Both the position numbers and the translations under genes were made by a program. Under the pieces are notes generated by a model. It was not told the origin of the DNA. It did no database searches and was given only the letters and a program-made list of their open reading frames with translations. Positions 5,465 through 5,556 of a stretch of 5,556 nucleotides of DNA are shown in pieces. Position 1 is the first letter of the stretch. Each line of letters begins with the position of its first letter. Source of the stretch: Spirochaetales bacterium (GTDB lineage: Bacteria > Spirochaetota > Spirochaetia > DTKZ01); contig JAGODW010000125.1 in the NCBI GenBank assembly GCA_017998025.1, forward strand, positions 1 to 5,556. Reading direction: 5' to 3'.

Positions 5465-5556
5465 AAGTAATTTATACTAACTTACTTGTTTGGTAAAGGG
5501 GAAAACAAAAAATCATGAGCGTACTTGGTATACTGTGTAGTTCTCTGCTGTATACT
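5438..5556. repeat. Cluster of TATACT repeats upstream of the transketolase operon
   Basis: TATACT occurs five times on the plus strand, at 5439, 5449, 5473, 5529 and 5551. CTATAC is repeated with a 10-bp period (5438 and 5448), one helical turn. The 9-mer TATACTGTG occurs at 5439-5447 and again at 5529-5537, exactly 90 bp apart. ACTTACTT occurs at 5452-5459 and 5480-5487, and TTACTT-N5-AAGTAA (5454-5470) is a perfect inverted repeat. Several copies overlap the candidate promoter. This could be an operator array for a transcription factor, but AT-rich sequence also produces such words readily, and the region continues beyond the window. Confidence 0.45.

Noticed and set aside
5515..5556. Possible start of a plus-strand gene (ATG after AAAGGGG at 5495-5501)
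   Set aside because: Only 14 codons are visible, the purine-rich site is 13 nt away (too far for a good ribosome site), and the first residues match no family I know. It could still be the divergent gene if more sequence supports it.
1..5556. Search for CRISPR arrays, tRNA genes, insertion-sequence ends and a known riboswitch
   Set aside because: No regularly spaced long repeats, tRNA-like folds, transposase genes with terminal inverted repeats or recognisable riboswitch cores were seen on either strand.

Overview
The window looks like part of a carbohydrate or organic-acid use locus from a low-to-moderate-GC Gram-positive bacterium, most likely a Firmicute. The grounds are strong AAAGGAG/AAGGAGG ribosome binding sites, a hairpin-plus-T-run terminator, short AT-rich spacers and AT-leaning codon use in the left half. 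This assignment is an inference; no marker gene is present.

Left block, plus strand (1-3374): the C-terminal half of a TRAP-type solute-binding protein (DctP family, cut by the window edge) is followed by a terminator-like hairpin. Then come the small (DctQ) and large (DctM) TRAP membrane subunits, which overlap by ATGA, and a Gfo/Idh/MocA-family NAD(P)-dependent oxidoreductase 2 nt after dctM. This reads as one operon: a secondary, ion-driven, binding-protein-dependent importer for an acidic or sugar-like substrate, coupled to a dehydrogenase that probably acts on the imported compound or a derivative.

Convergent junction (3375-3621): no convincing gene. It holds nested inverted repeats, a probable terminator for the minus-strand operon, and an uninterrupted 55-codon in-frame extension beyond the stop of the transketolase C-terminal gene that may be a decayed or uncharacterised small coding stretch.

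Right block, minus strand (3622-5399): a two-gene operon encoding a split transketolase, with the TPP/Mg-binding N-terminal subunit transcribed first and the pyrimidine-binding plus C-terminal subunit 14 nt downstream. Each gene has its own AAAGGAG site. Upstream (5400-5556) is an AT-rich probable promoter region with five copies of TATACT (AGTATA on the transcribed strand), including a 9-mer repeated exactly 90 bp apart. It is a candidate operator region for a local regulator.

Taken together, the genes fit import of a substrate by TRAP, oxidation or reduction by the Gfo/Idh enzyme, and two-carbon ketol transfer by a dedicated split transketolase. The substrate cannot be read from the sequence. 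No mobile element, CRISPR array, tRNA or rRNA gene was seen.
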